A stretch of 64,000 nt of DNA from Nostoc sp. NMS8 (GCF_017115045.1 NZ_JABXKK010000062.1:176519-240518), one strand, 5' to 3'. Shown: positions 34,778 through 44,441, counted from the stretch's first letter. The notes: generated from the sequence alone by a model not told the origin. Numbers and translations: made by a program.

Positions 34778-37700
34778 TTATTCATCGTCCACGTCTGCTT
34801 CTTCTACCCATTCTGGTGTAGTTATGGAATCGGAGAATTCTGGGAAATCATCTGCAAAACGGATAATTTGTCCGTTGAAAAATTCTGCTATACGTTGAGC
34901 TGCGATCGCTACTTCGTCAGGTTCCCAATCAGGTGCGGGTGTTTGTTTTGGGGGTGGAGGCAAAGTTTGCGCCCCATTTCCATTTACCCCATTTCTATTT
35001 ATGCTATTTCCATTTACGCCGTTTCCATTTGCCCCATTTCCATTTATGCTATTTCCATTTATGCTATTTCCATTTTTTGCTGCTGTTGGTGCTGGTGGTG
35101 GAGTGGTTGGCTGTGGTACTGGCGCTGGTGACGGAACTTGCTGGTTGTAACTAGGTGTGGGTGGTTGCTGAGGGCGAGTAGAGTCTTTTGGCAGAGGATT
35201 TTTTTTGGCTGAGGTAGAGTTTGAAGAAATTCCTTTTTCTATATTTATCTGGATTTCACGCTGGAAAGTCTGCTGGAAAGCTTCCGTAATCATCGGTAGA
35301 TAAGATTTTCCCTTGTCATACCATGCCTGTTTAATCGCAATTCGAGCCATAACACCGTCGAACTCAATGAGTTGGCTCATTTGACGCAGCATTTCTTGCC
35401 TTGATTTTGGCTGGAGGTTAGCAAGTACCTGTTGCCAAACCTGAGTTAAATCATAAGTTGCTTCCCCAACAACTTCTGAAGTTACTGGTTCAACGTTTGC
35501 AGGTGGCACAGGAACGGATATCGGTTCTGGGGTTGGTTGTGAAACTGGGTTAGTAGCAGAATTGTGATTCGTTTGCTGTTCAACTGGGGCAGATGAAGTG
35601 ACGGGCTGATTTTGGGCAGCCGCTTGATAATGGTTTGCAGAATTATGATTTGTTTGCGGTTCAGCTAGAGGTACAGAAGAGACAGGCTGATTTTGGGCAG
35701 CCGCTTGATGATGGTTTGCAGAATTATGATTTGTTAGCGGTTCAGTTAGAGGTACAGAAGAGACAGGCTGATTTTGAGCAACTGCTGGAAGATAATTTGG
35801 AGATACAGCAGGTGTATTAACTCGTGGCGCAATACTTGGGGCTTGTGGCTGAATATTCGTCGCAGTGGGTAACAATCCTAGTAATGTTACCTCTAACCAC
35901 AAACGCGGCTGGGTGGTATTCTTAATTTGCACTTCAGCTTCTCGCAAGTGTTTCTGTCCGGCTAAAATTCCACTCATATCGAAGTATTGAGCAAACTCAA
36001 CCAGCGCTGTCCAGGTTTGCTGAGTACAAGCAACCAAATCGTGGCGGTTGGGTGCTGTTTTAGCTATGAGTAAATCGCGGTAGAAGGCGGCGAGATTTTG
36101 CAGAATAGTTAGGGGTTCTCGACCACGATCTAGGATGTAGTGAGTACAGTCTAGAACCGCTTCCGGTTTATCTTGAGCGATCGCATTTAAAAGACTCAGC
36201 AAGTCCTGTTCACTGACTGTCCCAACTAAATCCCAAACTCGCTCTGGTGTGACTTCACCCGCTAACAAACCCAATTGATCGAGTAGACTCTCAGCATCCC
36301 GTAACCCTCCCTGAGCAAGTTGGGCTACCAGGGTGACAGCATCATGTGAAATATGAATGTTTTCAAAAGATGCGATCGCACTTAAATGCTTCACCATCGC
36401 CTCTAACTGAATGCGTCTAAAATCAAACCTTTGACAGCGTGAAATAATCGTTGGTAACACCCGTTGCGGGTCTGTTGTCGCCAATACAAAAACTACGTGT
36501 CTCGGTGGTTCTTCTAGTGTTTTGAGTAGCGCATTAAATGCCTGAGTACTGAGCATGTGGCAATTATGTACCAAAAGCCCATTTGCTACAAAGTTATGAT
36601 TATCTGCTACTTCAATATCATAGACTCGCTCAGTCCCAGCGAGGTGAACAGATTCGACAGTCTCCAAACTTGTAATCCATCGAGGGGATGGAATATTGTT
36701 TAAGGTCTGCCAGCCATTTTCTACTGGTGCTTGCACCCATCTGGATGTAGTAGTATGTCTTGCCTGTACTACTCCTGGTGTAAAATTTTGTTGCAACTGG
36801 ATATCCCATTGCTGTAAGCCAACTGGCAATGAGTTGATTTTCTGCGCCAGAGAATCCTTCTGTATGCAATTGAATTCGTGGACTCCCTTCTGGACTGAGA
36901 CTGAGTGAGCCATCATCCATGTACCACCAAGCAAGTCCTTCTGGGGTAATTCGATTAAGCCAGTCCATAGAGAGGAGTTTTTCATCCCTATTTGGTTTAA
37001 CGATTTCAAAGACATCTTTGAGTTGGGGATGACAAGAAGTGTTACAGGTAACTGAGATGTTTCTGTATCCTTTGTTAGCTGTAATTCGCAGTTTTGGACG
37101 CAATTCTTGAAGGCGATAGGCTTTGTATTCCAACCATTCTTGCTGCTTTTCTGAGTGTGTCTAACACAATCTGGGAAATCTACTGTATTTATTGGGATAA
37201 CTGATAGAGCAATCTCCAAGTAAGGTTCCGTAGATAAGTCTAAGTGCATTTGGTTGGATAACTGCCGCATCTGCAAGGAACTTTTCTGTTCTAAATTCCC
37301 AAATTCCGTGTCCTTTTTTGTATGGATGTTTTTCCCAGCGAGACTGGATGCTAATGATTCATCGGACTTTTTTTTGTAAAAAGGTTGGAATATCAAGCTT
37401 TTCACCACACCCGCAAGCACAGAAAGGTCGGAGTAATTCAGCTTGTTTAAGGATAGATTCCAGGTCGTATAATTTTTGCCCAGATGTATTGCCTTTAAAC
37501 TGGTGTCCGCTAACAAATCTCCGGGTGCGTCCATCAATACCGAATTTGTAAATGAGGATGCCACATCCACATTCACAGGCGATAGTATCTTCACTCCTTC
37601 TCTTACGTCCTTTGCTGGTAGCCATCCCTGGTTTGTCCTAATTAAATGATTACCCGTACATCTAATTTCTCGGTTAGTTGTTTTGATAACGAAGGTTTGA

Positions 37701-38239
37701 CGTTCTCCTTGATCTAACCACCTGACAACTTTCTTGAATTCCCATTTACCTGATGAGTCGTTGTAACTAAGAACCCTCTTGCCTTTGATTTTGGGATCAT
37801 CGATTCTGTTAAGTCCGTTATCAGTCAATACCAGAGAATCTCCTGTTAGGCATTCGTCGATTACATAAACCTTGTAGCGACACTGTACAGGAGCAAACTG
37901 GGCTTTTTCAATCAACTCGCGGATATTATCGACACCAGTATTACTAGCGGCGTCTATTTCAATTACATCTAGGGCGTAGCCCTTGGTTATCCCCTGACAA
38001 ACTTCACACACACCACAAGGTTCAGCCGTGGGCTTATCACCTTTGAGACAATTGAGGGATTTAGCCAGAATCCGGGCACTAGAAGTTTTCCCCGTACCTC
38101 TTGGCCCAGTGAATAAGTAGGCGGGGGCAATTTTGGATGTGCCGATCGCGTTCGTGAGGGTGGTGGCGATCGCCTCTTGGCCCACCAGTTCACCAAAACT
38201 TTTGGGGCGATATTTGTGGTGCAGGGGTTCATAAGACAT
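34778..38239 (-). CDS. dnaX: DNA polymerase III tau/gamma subunit containing an intein
   Basis: The 1153-residue reading frame is DnaX interrupted by a 430-residue intein. The N-extein has the AAA+ clamp-loader domain: GPRGTGKTS Walker A and a zinc module of cysteines (AEPCGVCEVC). The intein sits right after YKVYVIDE of Walker B and before CHMLSTQAFNALLKTLEEP. After splicing, a 723-residue protein remains. Its C-terminal half is low complexity: a 27-residue repeat (AQNQPVSSVPL-like) and a GNxxN tract (NGNGVNGNS). The start ATG (MSYEPLHHKYRPKSF) matches the family; an upstream TTG is not needed. The protein loads the sliding clamp and couples the polymerases at the fork. Confidence 0.93.
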   Translation of the reverse strand: MSYEPLHHKYRPKSFGELVGQEAIATTLTNAIGTSKIAPAYLFTGPRGTGKTSSARILAKSLNCLKGDKPTAEPCGVCEVCQGITKGYALDVIEIDAASNTGVDNIRELIEKAQFAPVQCRYKVYVIDECLTGDSLVLTDNGLNRIDDPKIKGKRVLSYNDSSGKWEFKKVVRWLDQGERQTFVIKTTNREIRCTGNHLIRTNQGWLPAKDVREGVKILSPVNVDVASSFTNSVLMDAPGDLLADTSLKAIHLGKNYTTWNLSLNKLNYSDLSVLAGVVKSLIFQPFYKKKSDESLASSLAGKNIHTKKDTEFGNLEQKSSLQMRQLSNQMHLDLSTEPYLEIALSVIPINTVDFPDCVRHTQKSSKNGWNTKPIAFKNCVQNCELQLTKDTETSQLPVTLLVIPNSKMSLKSLNQIGMKNSSLWTGLIELPQKDLLGGTWMMAHSVSVQKGVHEFNCIQKDSLAQKINSLPVGLQQWDIQLQQNFTPGVVQARHTTTSRWVQAPVENGWQTLNNIPSPRWITSLETVESVHLAGTERVYDIEVADNHNFVANGLLVHNCHMLSTQAFNALLKTLEEPPRHVVFVLATTDPQRVLPTIISRCQRFDFRRIQLEAMVKHLSAIASFENIHISHDAVTLVAQLAQGGLRDAESLLDQLGLLAGEVTPERVWDLVGTVSEQDLLSLLNAIAQDKPEAVLDCTHYILDRGREPLTILQNLAAFYRDLLIAKTAPNRHDLVACTQQTWTALVEFAQYFDMSGILAGQKHLREAEVQIKNTTQPRLWLEVTLLGLLPTATNIQPQAPSIAPRVNTPAVSPNYLPAVAQNQPVSSVPLTEPLTNHNSANHHQAAAQNQPVSSVPLAEPQTNHNSANHYQAAAQNQPVTSSAPVEQQTNHNSATNPVSQPTPEPISVPVPPANVEPVTSEVVGEATYDLTQVWQQVLANLQPKSRQEMLRQMSQLIEFDGVMARIAIKQAWYDKGKSYLPMITEAFQQTFQREIQINIEKGISSNSTSAKKNPLPKDSTRPQQPPTPSYNQQVPSPAPVPQPTTPPPAPTAAKNGNSINGNSINGNGANGNGVNGNSINRNGVNGNGAQTLPPPPKQTPAPDWEPDEVAIAAQRIAEFFNGQIIRFADDFPEFSDSITTPEWVEEADVDDE
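34965..35070 (-). repeat. Gly-Asn coding tandem repeat in dnaX
   Basis: Units of ccatttacc/ccatttatg type encode NGN-rich residues near the C-terminus of DnaX. Such tracts vary in length between strains. Confidence 0.75.
35603..35790 (-). repeat. 81-bp tandem repeat in dnaX
   Basis: The segment starting ggctgattttgggcagccg recurs at 35604, 35685 and 35766, a period of 81 bases (27 residues). It encodes Gln-Asn-Pro-Val-Ser rich linker repeats between the clamp-loader part and the C-terminal domain. Confidence 0.8.
36563..37852 (-). other. DnaX intein (protein-splicing element)
   Basis: Residues 130-559 of the dnaX frame form the intein. It starts Cys130 (CLTGDSLVLTDNG, block A), has a block B region with RCTGNHLIRT, and ends with DIEVADNHNFVANGLLVHN (blocks F and G) followed by the extein Cys, so all splicing residues are present. 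An intein at this exact Walker B site of DnaX is known from Synechocystis. Between blocks B and F the dnaX frame is open but reads nonsense-like protein, because the endonuclease sequence lies in another frame (next entry). Splicing should work; homing should not. Confidence 0.9.
36630..37630 (-). pseudogene. Decayed LAGLIDADG homing endonuclease inside the DnaX intein, out of frame
   Basis: In the minus-strand frame two bases downstream of the dnaX frame one can read a cysteine-rich part (ACECGCGILIYKFGIDG, CACGCGEKL), a first LAGLIDADG-like motif (LRLIYGTLLGDCSI), THSEKQQEWLEYKAYRL, and a second motif (GLAWWYMDDGSLSL), ending IPSMDYKFGD. This frame has a TGA at 37359-37361 and a TAG at 37161-37163. 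The frame changes near 37575 and near 36650, so two indels with opposite effect enclose it. No complete endonuclease can be made. Confidence 0.8.
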
Positions 38240-38758
38240 GGAAATATAGACTTCAATGCCTTTCAACGTTAATTAGTAGCACCGAGTCGAGTTTAGGATT
38301 CAATATATTTTAAACTCTCATACCTGGCTTTATTTATCGATGTTGCCATAGCCCTTGCACTCAACTCATGCCGTATATTTTGGCACTCAGGAAAGCAAGA
38401 AACTAGAGCTGATCCTCTACTATCATTTCAACATCAATGTATGAGAATTATAGCATATCATTTAGTACATTTGTTCTATTTTAGATTGGGGGCTAGAGAC
38501 TAAGGCGCGTTTTCAACCTGTAGCCACAACAAAATTGAAAAAGGGACTAGGGACTGAGAAAATTGTTCGGGGATTCAGACCACTCACTCACTACCCAAGT
38601 TTTGTTCGCGCAGCGCTCGCACGAGAAGAAAACTCTTCCTAGTCCCCAGTCCCCAGTCCCCAGTCCGCGACATATTGATGCGATTTATCAACACACCCTG
38701 ACTAGAATCGCCTATTTTAGAACACAGCGTGTTTTTAAACACGCTCTAGGCTTGTCTG
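38240..38758. other. Intergenic region with heptamer repeats
   Basis: The gap upstream of dnaX holds short heptamer repeats (ccccagtccccagt near 38643-38665) and no supported gene. The dnaX promoter should lie in 38250-38450. Confidence 0.4.
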
Positions 38759-39064
38759 CTAGCTAACAAAATCTTTGTGGGCAGTGACAAGCATCTGAGC
38801 TTGTCTTAAAACGTTTCCAAATAAATAAATAGGAATCTGCCAAGCTGCAACAGTAACTTCTTTGACAATATCCTGTACACTAATTGCAATTAATTCATGC
38901 TCTGGCGGCTCTCCCTCAACTGTACCAGACCAAGTAAAAGCTAATAAAAAGTCATCGTCTCCAGGCAAGGATGCAATCAAACATTCCTCTGGTGTTGGCT
39001 GGCAAATAATTCCATGATCGTTTGCAAGTTCTACTAGTCTTTGAAATTTGTTTACGTTCATCAT
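38759..39064 (-). CDS. Hypothetical protein, 101 residues
   Basis: The product begins MMNVNKFQRLVELANDHG and is acidic and soluble (PGDDDFLLAFTWSG, EGEPPEHELIAI). The first or second ATG could be the start; only a weak AAAAGAAAA site precedes it. Codon use resembles its neighbours. I do not recognise a family. It lies between dnaX and the CHASE2-cyclase gene, both on the same strand but too far apart to suggest one unit. Confidence 0.55.
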   Translation of the reverse strand: MMNVNKFQRLVELANDHGIICQPTPEECLIASLPGDDDFLLAFTWSGTVEGEPPEHELIAISVQDIVKEVTVAAWQIPIYLFGNVLRQAQMLVTAHKDFVS

Positions 39065-39343
39065 TTTTCTTTTAGATGTGATTCAATCTCAGTTTTAAAA
39101 GAAATCATATTTTGAACTCCACAACTCAACTTAGTTGCTTCATACCATAAATTACGAACTACGAATTATTAAGGAGTTATTGGAGTTGGATCGGGCTTAA
39201 GTTCAGAATCTTACCGCGATCACCTGGTTCTATCAGCAACATTTGTTACTTTTTTAAAAAATCTCAACTACCTACTTTTTCGGGCTACCCCATTTATATA
39301 CACCTCTGTTTGTTAGCGTTTCAATATGATTGATCCTCTCATC

Positions 39344-41566
39344 TCACCCAAGCTGACGCAGTGTATTTAAAATTGCGATCGCTTTTGGCGGAACAGCTGT
39401 AAACCGAAGCAGATAAAGATGCTCGTCAATATTAGATTGTTGGATCACCTTGGCATAGATATATTCTTCTTCTATGGACATTTCTGCTTCAATCAATAAC
39501 TTGAGTTTGAGATTGCTCAAAAGATGTAAAGAATGTGGCGATTGCAGCTGCGCCCCTTTTTCTGAAAGGCTAATCAGGTTCCTTATAAATACTGTTCCCA
39601 CGGCATATTTACCCTGTAAAATGGTATATTCCACAGGTACTTCTTGATTGAGAATGACTATTTCTTCATCATCTTCAGGCAAGAATAAATTATATTTACC
39701 GCCAATGCCACGAATTTCACAAATTGTCACAGGATGCTTTATCCCTTTGGGTTCTATTTGTAGTTGTCCAGCAATTTGGAGGTCAATATTGGCATCTTTA
39801 CAGGTATTTTCGGAAATTAAAATCTGTCCTCCCACTGTATAAGACTCAATTCGAGCAGCTAAATTAACATGGCTGCCAATAACTGTATATTGAGCGCGTT
39901 TTTGAGAACCAACATTTCCTGCCACAGCCTCACCTGTATTAATCCCAATTCCCATTTCGAGGATTGGAAAATTCATTTGCTGATTTTGTTTGTTTACTTG
40001 CTCCATTGCTAACTGCATGGCAATAGCACAGGCGATCGCTCGTTGAGAATCATCTTTGCGACTAATTGGCGCACCAAAGATCACAAAAATACCATCACCC
40101 ATAAACTCATTAATCGTGCCTTTATACTGATTAATTACATCTGTCATTGTTCCCAAATAAAGATTCAAAATCTTTACTACTTCTTCCGGGGGCAATTGTT
40201 CAGAAATAGCTGAAAATCCTCTTAAATCAGATACGAGAACCGTAACTTTTCGGCGTTCTCCCCCTAGCTTTAAGCCAGAAGGAGTTTCGAGGATATTGGC
40301 GACGATTTCATCCGTGAGATAGCGACCGAGGGTTTTTCGCATCTCGGTAGCACTTTGAGCAATATACTGAGTGAGTGCGATCGCAGAACCGACAAATGCC
40401 AGCAATGAAGGTACAACAGGAATCCACCAACCAACAATAAATGCCAAAAAACTGCCACCAACTAAACCACCACCCGCCAGAAAAACACTAACAGCCATCA
40501 GGCTTTTCTGATTGCTACTGTGGCGTTGTAGCCAACACAAGCTAGCACCAATAATTGACCAAATCAAAATCAATAGCCATTCTAGCGGGTCAGGTAAACA
40601 CTTTATCGGTGGACGACCTTCTATTGCCGCACTTAAAATTTGACTAATGACATTAGCATGAATTGTTACACCTGCCATTCGTTCCGGGTCAGTCAATACA
40701 TTACTGCTGTAAGGCGTATAGAATAAATCCTTTAAACTCTCGGCGGTAGCACCAATTAATACCACCTTGTCTTGCATTAAATCGCGTGGGATGCGGTTCT
40801 CTTGCACTTCGGTAAGAGAGACTTTAGCAAACTGCTGTACTCGTCCTCGGTAGTTCAACAGCACTTGATAACTCCCGGCATCTGCTCGGACGTAACCACC
40901 ATCATTAGGTTCAAAAATCGGGAAAACACCCCGATTTAACTGCAAGTAATTAGAGTTAGTTACTGATGGCTTTGCGGTAATACCTTCAGGTTTCAAGTAC
41001 AACAATGCTAGTTTTAACCCAAAGCTTTCTAGAATCTCGTTATTATTTAAACTTACGTACAATAATGCTCGTCGAATTTTGCAATCTCCATCTATGGGTA
41101 AATCATTCGACCCAACTTGATGAAGTTTCTTGAGTTCTGGAGACGAATCAACCGCCGAACTATCAATAGTATCAGAGACTTTTTGGACTCCAATCAAATT
41201 AGGAGTAGAGTTAAATACTTTAAGTAATTCTTGATGACCGGGATTGACAGGTAAATCACGATAAATATCTAAACCGATCGCTCTGGGTTTTTGCTGTTTG
41301 ATTTTCTCTAACAAACTGGCAAGTTTTCCATCAGACATAGGCCACTGACCCTGTTTGCGGATATCTGCCTCATTAATCTCAACTATGACAATGCGGGTAT
41401 CAGCCGACTCTTGTGGACGGAGGAGAAAAAATTGATCTAGTGCAGCCAATTCCAACAATTGCAGTAATCCAGTCAAGCGTATTGCAATTACCAGGGCTGT
41501 AATATTAGGAACAGCCAGTAAAACACCACGCCATTGCCAGATTTGCGGTTTCAGCTTTGCCCACAT
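39344..41566 (-). CDS. CHASE2-domain class III adenylate/guanylate cyclase with PilZ-like tail
   Basis: The 740-residue protein starts with a membrane segment and an extracytoplasmic CHASE2 sensor (about 40-320; IVIVEINEADIRKQGQWPMS), then three membrane segments (about 335-405), a class III cyclase domain (about 430-620) and a C-terminal PilZ-like domain (about 640-735). Metal-binding Asp are in VSDLRGFS and FMGDGIFVIFG; QYTVIGSHVNLAARIES carries the transition-state region. It should make cAMP or cGMP in response to an outside signal. The DUF928 gene lies 82 bases upstream on the same strand, a pairing often seen with CHASE2 proteins. Whether the tail binds cyclic di-GMP is unproven. Confidence 0.88.
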   Translation of the reverse strand: MWAKLKPQIWQWRGVLLAVPNITALVIAIRLTGLLQLLELAALDQFFLLRPQESADTRIVIVEINEADIRKQGQWPMSDGKLASLLEKIKQQKPRAIGLDIYRDLPVNPGHQELLKVFNSTPNLIGVQKVSDTIDSSAVDSSPELKKLHQVGSNDLPIDGDCKIRRALLYVSLNNNEILESFGLKLALLYLKPEGITAKPSVTNSNYLQLNRGVFPIFEPNDGGYVRADAGSYQVLLNYRGRVQQFAKVSLTEVQENRIPRDLMQDKVVLIGATAESLKDLFYTPYSSNVLTDPERMAGVTIHANVISQILSAAIEGRPPIKCLPDPLEWLLILIWSIIGASLCWLQRHSSNQKSLMAVSVFLAGGGLVGGSFLAFIVGWWIPVVPSLLAFVGSAIALTQYIAQSATEMRKTLGRYLTDEIVANILETPSGLKLGGERRKVTVLVSDLRGFSAISEQLPPEEVVKILNLYLGTMTDVINQYKGTINEFMGDGIFVIFGAPISRKDDSQRAIACAIAMQLAMEQVNKQNQQMNFPILEMGIGINTGEAVAGNVGSQKRAQYTVIGSHVNLAARIESYTVGGQILISENTCKDANIDLQIAGQLQIEPKGIKHPVTICEIRGIGGKYNLFLPEDDEEIVILNQEVPVEYTILQGKYAVGTVFIRNLISLSEKGAQLQSPHSLHLLSNLKLKLLIEAEMSIEEEYIYAKVIQQSNIDEHLYLLRFTAVPPKAIAILNTLRQLG

Positions 41567-41648
41567 AATATTTAGTGCTGTTAGCGGTAGCGGGGCGTTT
41601 AGCCCGTGCTGAGTTAGGAGTTAGGAATTGGGAGTTGGGAATTCTCCC

Positions 41649-42422
41649 TCAGCCCCGTGCCCCATGCCCTTCTTTCCTAGATGTGCAACAATCGATCAAT
41701 GGTTCGGAAGCGATCGCACTCAAACCAACTGACTTGAAAAATTGCCTCCAATCCAGCCTTGCCTTAAAATTATTCGGCTCAATCTGGCGTAACTTCACCA
41801 AACTAGTCAACGCTTCATGCCAAATCCCCGCTTCTGCATACATGCTGGGCAACTTATGCAAATTTGCCTTTGTTAAAGCCTCCGACAAACCTAATTCTGG
41901 TTGAGTGCGTTCCACCCAACCATCTACAGTGGGGTTTTCACTAGAGTCTTGAGTATCACAAGAAATTGTTAGATACCAATGATAAGTTTTACCTACAGCG
42001 AGTGCAGGGGCAGTGTCAGGAAGTTTGAAGTTAATAATTCCGGGTTTATCTGGAAGTGTAAAAGATGTTTCATAAAATACGTTCTCGTCTTTATCCAAGA
42101 GCAGAAACTTGGCTGCTTTGACTGGAGATGGAGGTATATACCAGAAAAATGTTGGATGTTCAGCAAATGTCAACCCTAATTTATCTGGAGGGATTAAGGG
42201 AATTATTAGTTTTTTGCCGGTTAGGCAAGAACTACCACGGGTAGAACCACCAGCACTTGCAGGAGGTTTTCCCCGCTGTGGCGGCTTAAATGTCTGACTA
42301 ATTTGCCAAGTTTTATTGGGATGGTAGGACTGAGCCTGTACCTCTGCTGTTAAATCAGAAAACAAAGACAAAGGCAAGGAAAAGGTTACAAAATATAATA
42401 TATATGGTTTAATCCATTTCAT
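41649..42422 (-). CDS. DUF928 family secreted protein
   Basis: The 257-residue product has a signal peptide (YILYFVTFSLPLSLF, cleavage likely after VQAQ) and a DUF928 domain with PPDKLGLTFAEHPTFFWYIP and TYHWYLTISCD. The family is exported and of unknown role; it commonly sits beside CHASE2 sensors, as here, so it may present a signal to the cyclase encoded just downstream. The last dozen residues (CTSRKEGHGARG) run into heptamer-type repeat DNA and may not be original. Confidence 0.8.
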   Translation of the reverse strand: MKWIKPYILYFVTFSLPLSLFSDLTAEVQAQSYHPNKTWQISQTFKPPQRGKPPASAGGSTRGSSCLTGKKLIIPLIPPDKLGLTFAEHPTFFWYIPPSPVKAAKFLLLDKDENVFYETSFTLPDKPGIINFKLPDTAPALAVGKTYHWYLTISCDTQDSSENPTVDGWVERTQPELGLSEALTKANLHKLPSMYAEAGIWHEALTSLVKLRQIEPNNFKARLDWRQFFKSVGLSAIASEPLIDCCTSRKEGHGARG

Positions 42423-42795
42423 ATTAAAAATGTCTGGGTGCTAGATTAGTCGAGTGAATAAATAAAGTATTCCCAAAAGCAGAGCCAGATTTTTCACTTA
42501 CAGCAGTTCTTAATGTATTTGAACCACATCTGTCGTAAGGGCACAGCATTGCTCATTGGTGTCAACTTAACGTGAAACGGGCGGTTAGAAACCGCGTCTA
42601 CACAAACAAAACCCACCTCCGTAGGTTTCAAAACCTGGATTTGACCTTACTTACAGTATTGGCGAGAGTATCGAACTTACCTGTTTGTCACTTGTAGAGA
42701 GCGTCATTTTGAATTGATTTTCCCCTGTTCCTTATCGCTCAAGATATGGGAATATATTATAAGGTTGTAGGTAATCGCCTACGTAGAGGTCTAAA
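42423..42795. other. Intergenic region with partial family D element
   Basis: ATTGGTGTCAACTTAACG at 42555 matches the left end of family D elements, but no right end follows. No gene is supported. GAGGT before the aroA GTG lies at its right edge. Confidence 0.45.
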
Positions 42796-44076
42796 GTGGA
42801 TACCATTGCAATTCCTGCTCTAAATCGGCTAGTGGATGCCACGGTAGAAATTCCTGGTTCTAAAAGTCTTACCAATCGGGCGTTGCTTGTCGCTGCTTTG
42901 GCGCAAGGTGACTCCATTTTAGAAAATGCCTTATTCAGTGAAGACAGCGAGTATTTTGCTAAATGTTTAGAGCAATTGAGTATTCCCATAACTCTGAATC
43001 CTCATCTGGCTCAGATTCAGGTTGCAGGAAGGGGAGGTGATATTCCAGCTAAACAGGCAGATTTATTTGTGGGTTTATCAGGTACTACAGCACGGTTTAT
43101 TTCGGCGCTGGTAGCACTGGGTAATGGCGAATATCGGCTAGATGGCGTTCCTCGGATGCGAGAACGACCGATGGGTGACATGCTGACGGTGCTACAAACA
43201 GGTGGAGCCACTGTTAACTTTGAGGGAAACCCTGGGTTTATGCCCTACACCCTCTATAGCCAGGGATTCGCTGGCGGAAATTTTCGCTTGAAAGCCAACC
43301 AAACAAGTCAGCAACTTTCGGCATTGCTGATGATTGCACCTTACGCTCAACAGGATACGATTTTTGAGGTTGAGGGTACACTGGTTTCTCAGTCTTATAT
43401 CAAAATGACTTGTAGCCTCATGGCCGATTTTGGCGTAGAGGTGATTCAAATTGGCGAGAATCAATTTCAGATTAAAGCAGGTCAACGTTATCAAGCTCGA
43501 CATTACACAATAGAACCCGATGCGTCAAATGCTTCTTACTTTTTTGCCGCCGCCGCCGTCACGGGTGGACGAGTGCGCGTCAAATATTTGACTAAACAAT
43601 CCTGTCAGGGTGATATTCTCTGGCTGAATGTTTTAGAGCAGATGGGTTGCCAAATTAAGGATTCGGATGATTACACTGAAGTGACGGGGCCGAAGCAATT
43701 GCAAGGCATCGACATTGATATGAATGATATATCGGATTTGGTGCAAACATTAGCTGCGATCGCGCCCTTTGCCAGTTCACCAATTACTATTCGTAACGTA
43801 GAACATATTCGATATAAGGAAACCGATCGGATTCAAGCTGTTGTCACAGAATTGCGTCGGTTAGGGGTTAAAGTGGAAGAATTCGCCGATAAACTGAGAA
43901 TTGAGCCTAGCCCCATTACTCCAGCGGCGATTGAAACCTATCACGATCATCGAATGGCGATGGCTTTTGCTGTCACAGGTTTGAAGGTTCCAGGGATTGT
44001 AATTAAAGATCCTGGTTGTACAGCGAAGACTTTTCCAGATTACTTTACCCGATTCTTCCAAATGTTAGAACAATAA
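42796..44076 (+). CDS. aroA: 3-phosphoshikimate 1-carboxyvinyltransferase (EPSP synthase)
   Basis: The 426-residue enzyme joins phosphoenolpyruvate to shikimate 3-phosphate in the aromatic amino acid pathway. Family marks are IPGSKSLTNRALLVAALAQG, GLSGTTARF, PRMRERPMGDM, the KETDRIQA segment and DHRMAMAFAV near the end. The start is GTG, placed by AGAGGT a few bases upstream. The N-terminal motif is nearer to the E. coli-like type than the form I associate with housekeeping AroA of cyanobacteria, so this could be a second copy. No other shikimate gene is close. Confidence 0.88.
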   Translation: MDTIAIPALNRLVDATVEIPGSKSLTNRALLVAALAQGDSILENALFSEDSEYFAKCLEQLSIPITLNPHLAQIQVAGRGGDIPAKQADLFVGLSGTTARFISALVALGNGEYRLDGVPRMRERPMGDMLTVLQTGGATVNFEGNPGFMPYTLYSQGFAGGNFRLKANQTSQQLSALLMIAPYAQQDTIFEVEGTLVSQSYIKMTCSLMADFGVEVIQIGENQFQIKAGQRYQARHYTIEPDASNASYFFAAAAVTGGRVRVKYLTKQSCQGDILWLNVLEQMGCQIKDSDDYTEVTGPKQLQGIDIDMNDISDLVQTLAAIAPFASSPITIRNVEHIRYKETDRIQAVVTELRRLGVKVEEFADKLRIEPSPITPAAIETYHDHRMAMAFAVTGLKVPGIVIKDPGCTAKTFPDYFTRFFQMLEQ

Positions 44077-44441
44077 GAGATTGACCAGTATTCTCGTAAG
44101 GTGTGTTATGCCGGAGGCTAACGCATCAACTGTTCTTACGGCCGCCACAACGCTGAATCAACTCAATTTACCTTTTTGCTTTATTTTGGGAATCCTAAAT
44201 TAATGATAGTAGGGGCACACAGCTGTAGATGAGTGTCAACTCTAGGACGGCATTCGCAGTCTCAGACTGGGAACGAGACAACGAGACATAGTAGGGGCGT
44301 ACATCTGTACGTCTCTGTCTATATACCACGCAAGTCATTCGTTGACAGCTATGGCAATTAGTGCAAAATATCAGATTTTTCCGGTTGAGGCAAAATATAA
44401 GTGAATAATTACTTTACATTGAATATGTATAGCTAAAACTC
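44077..44441. other. Intergenic region with repeat fragments
   Basis: A fragment like the element at 1641 (gtgtgttatgccggaggcta) begins at 44100, and a tagggg/cccc type palindrome (gtacatctgtacgtc) lies near 44300. No gene is supported. Confidence 0.4.

Noticed and set aside
36630..37133. A 167-residue open frame with LAGLIDADG-like motif read as a free-standing homing endonuclease gene.
   Set aside because: It holds only the second half of the endonuclease; the first half lies before a TAG in the same frame, and there is no ribosome site. It is part of the decayed intein.
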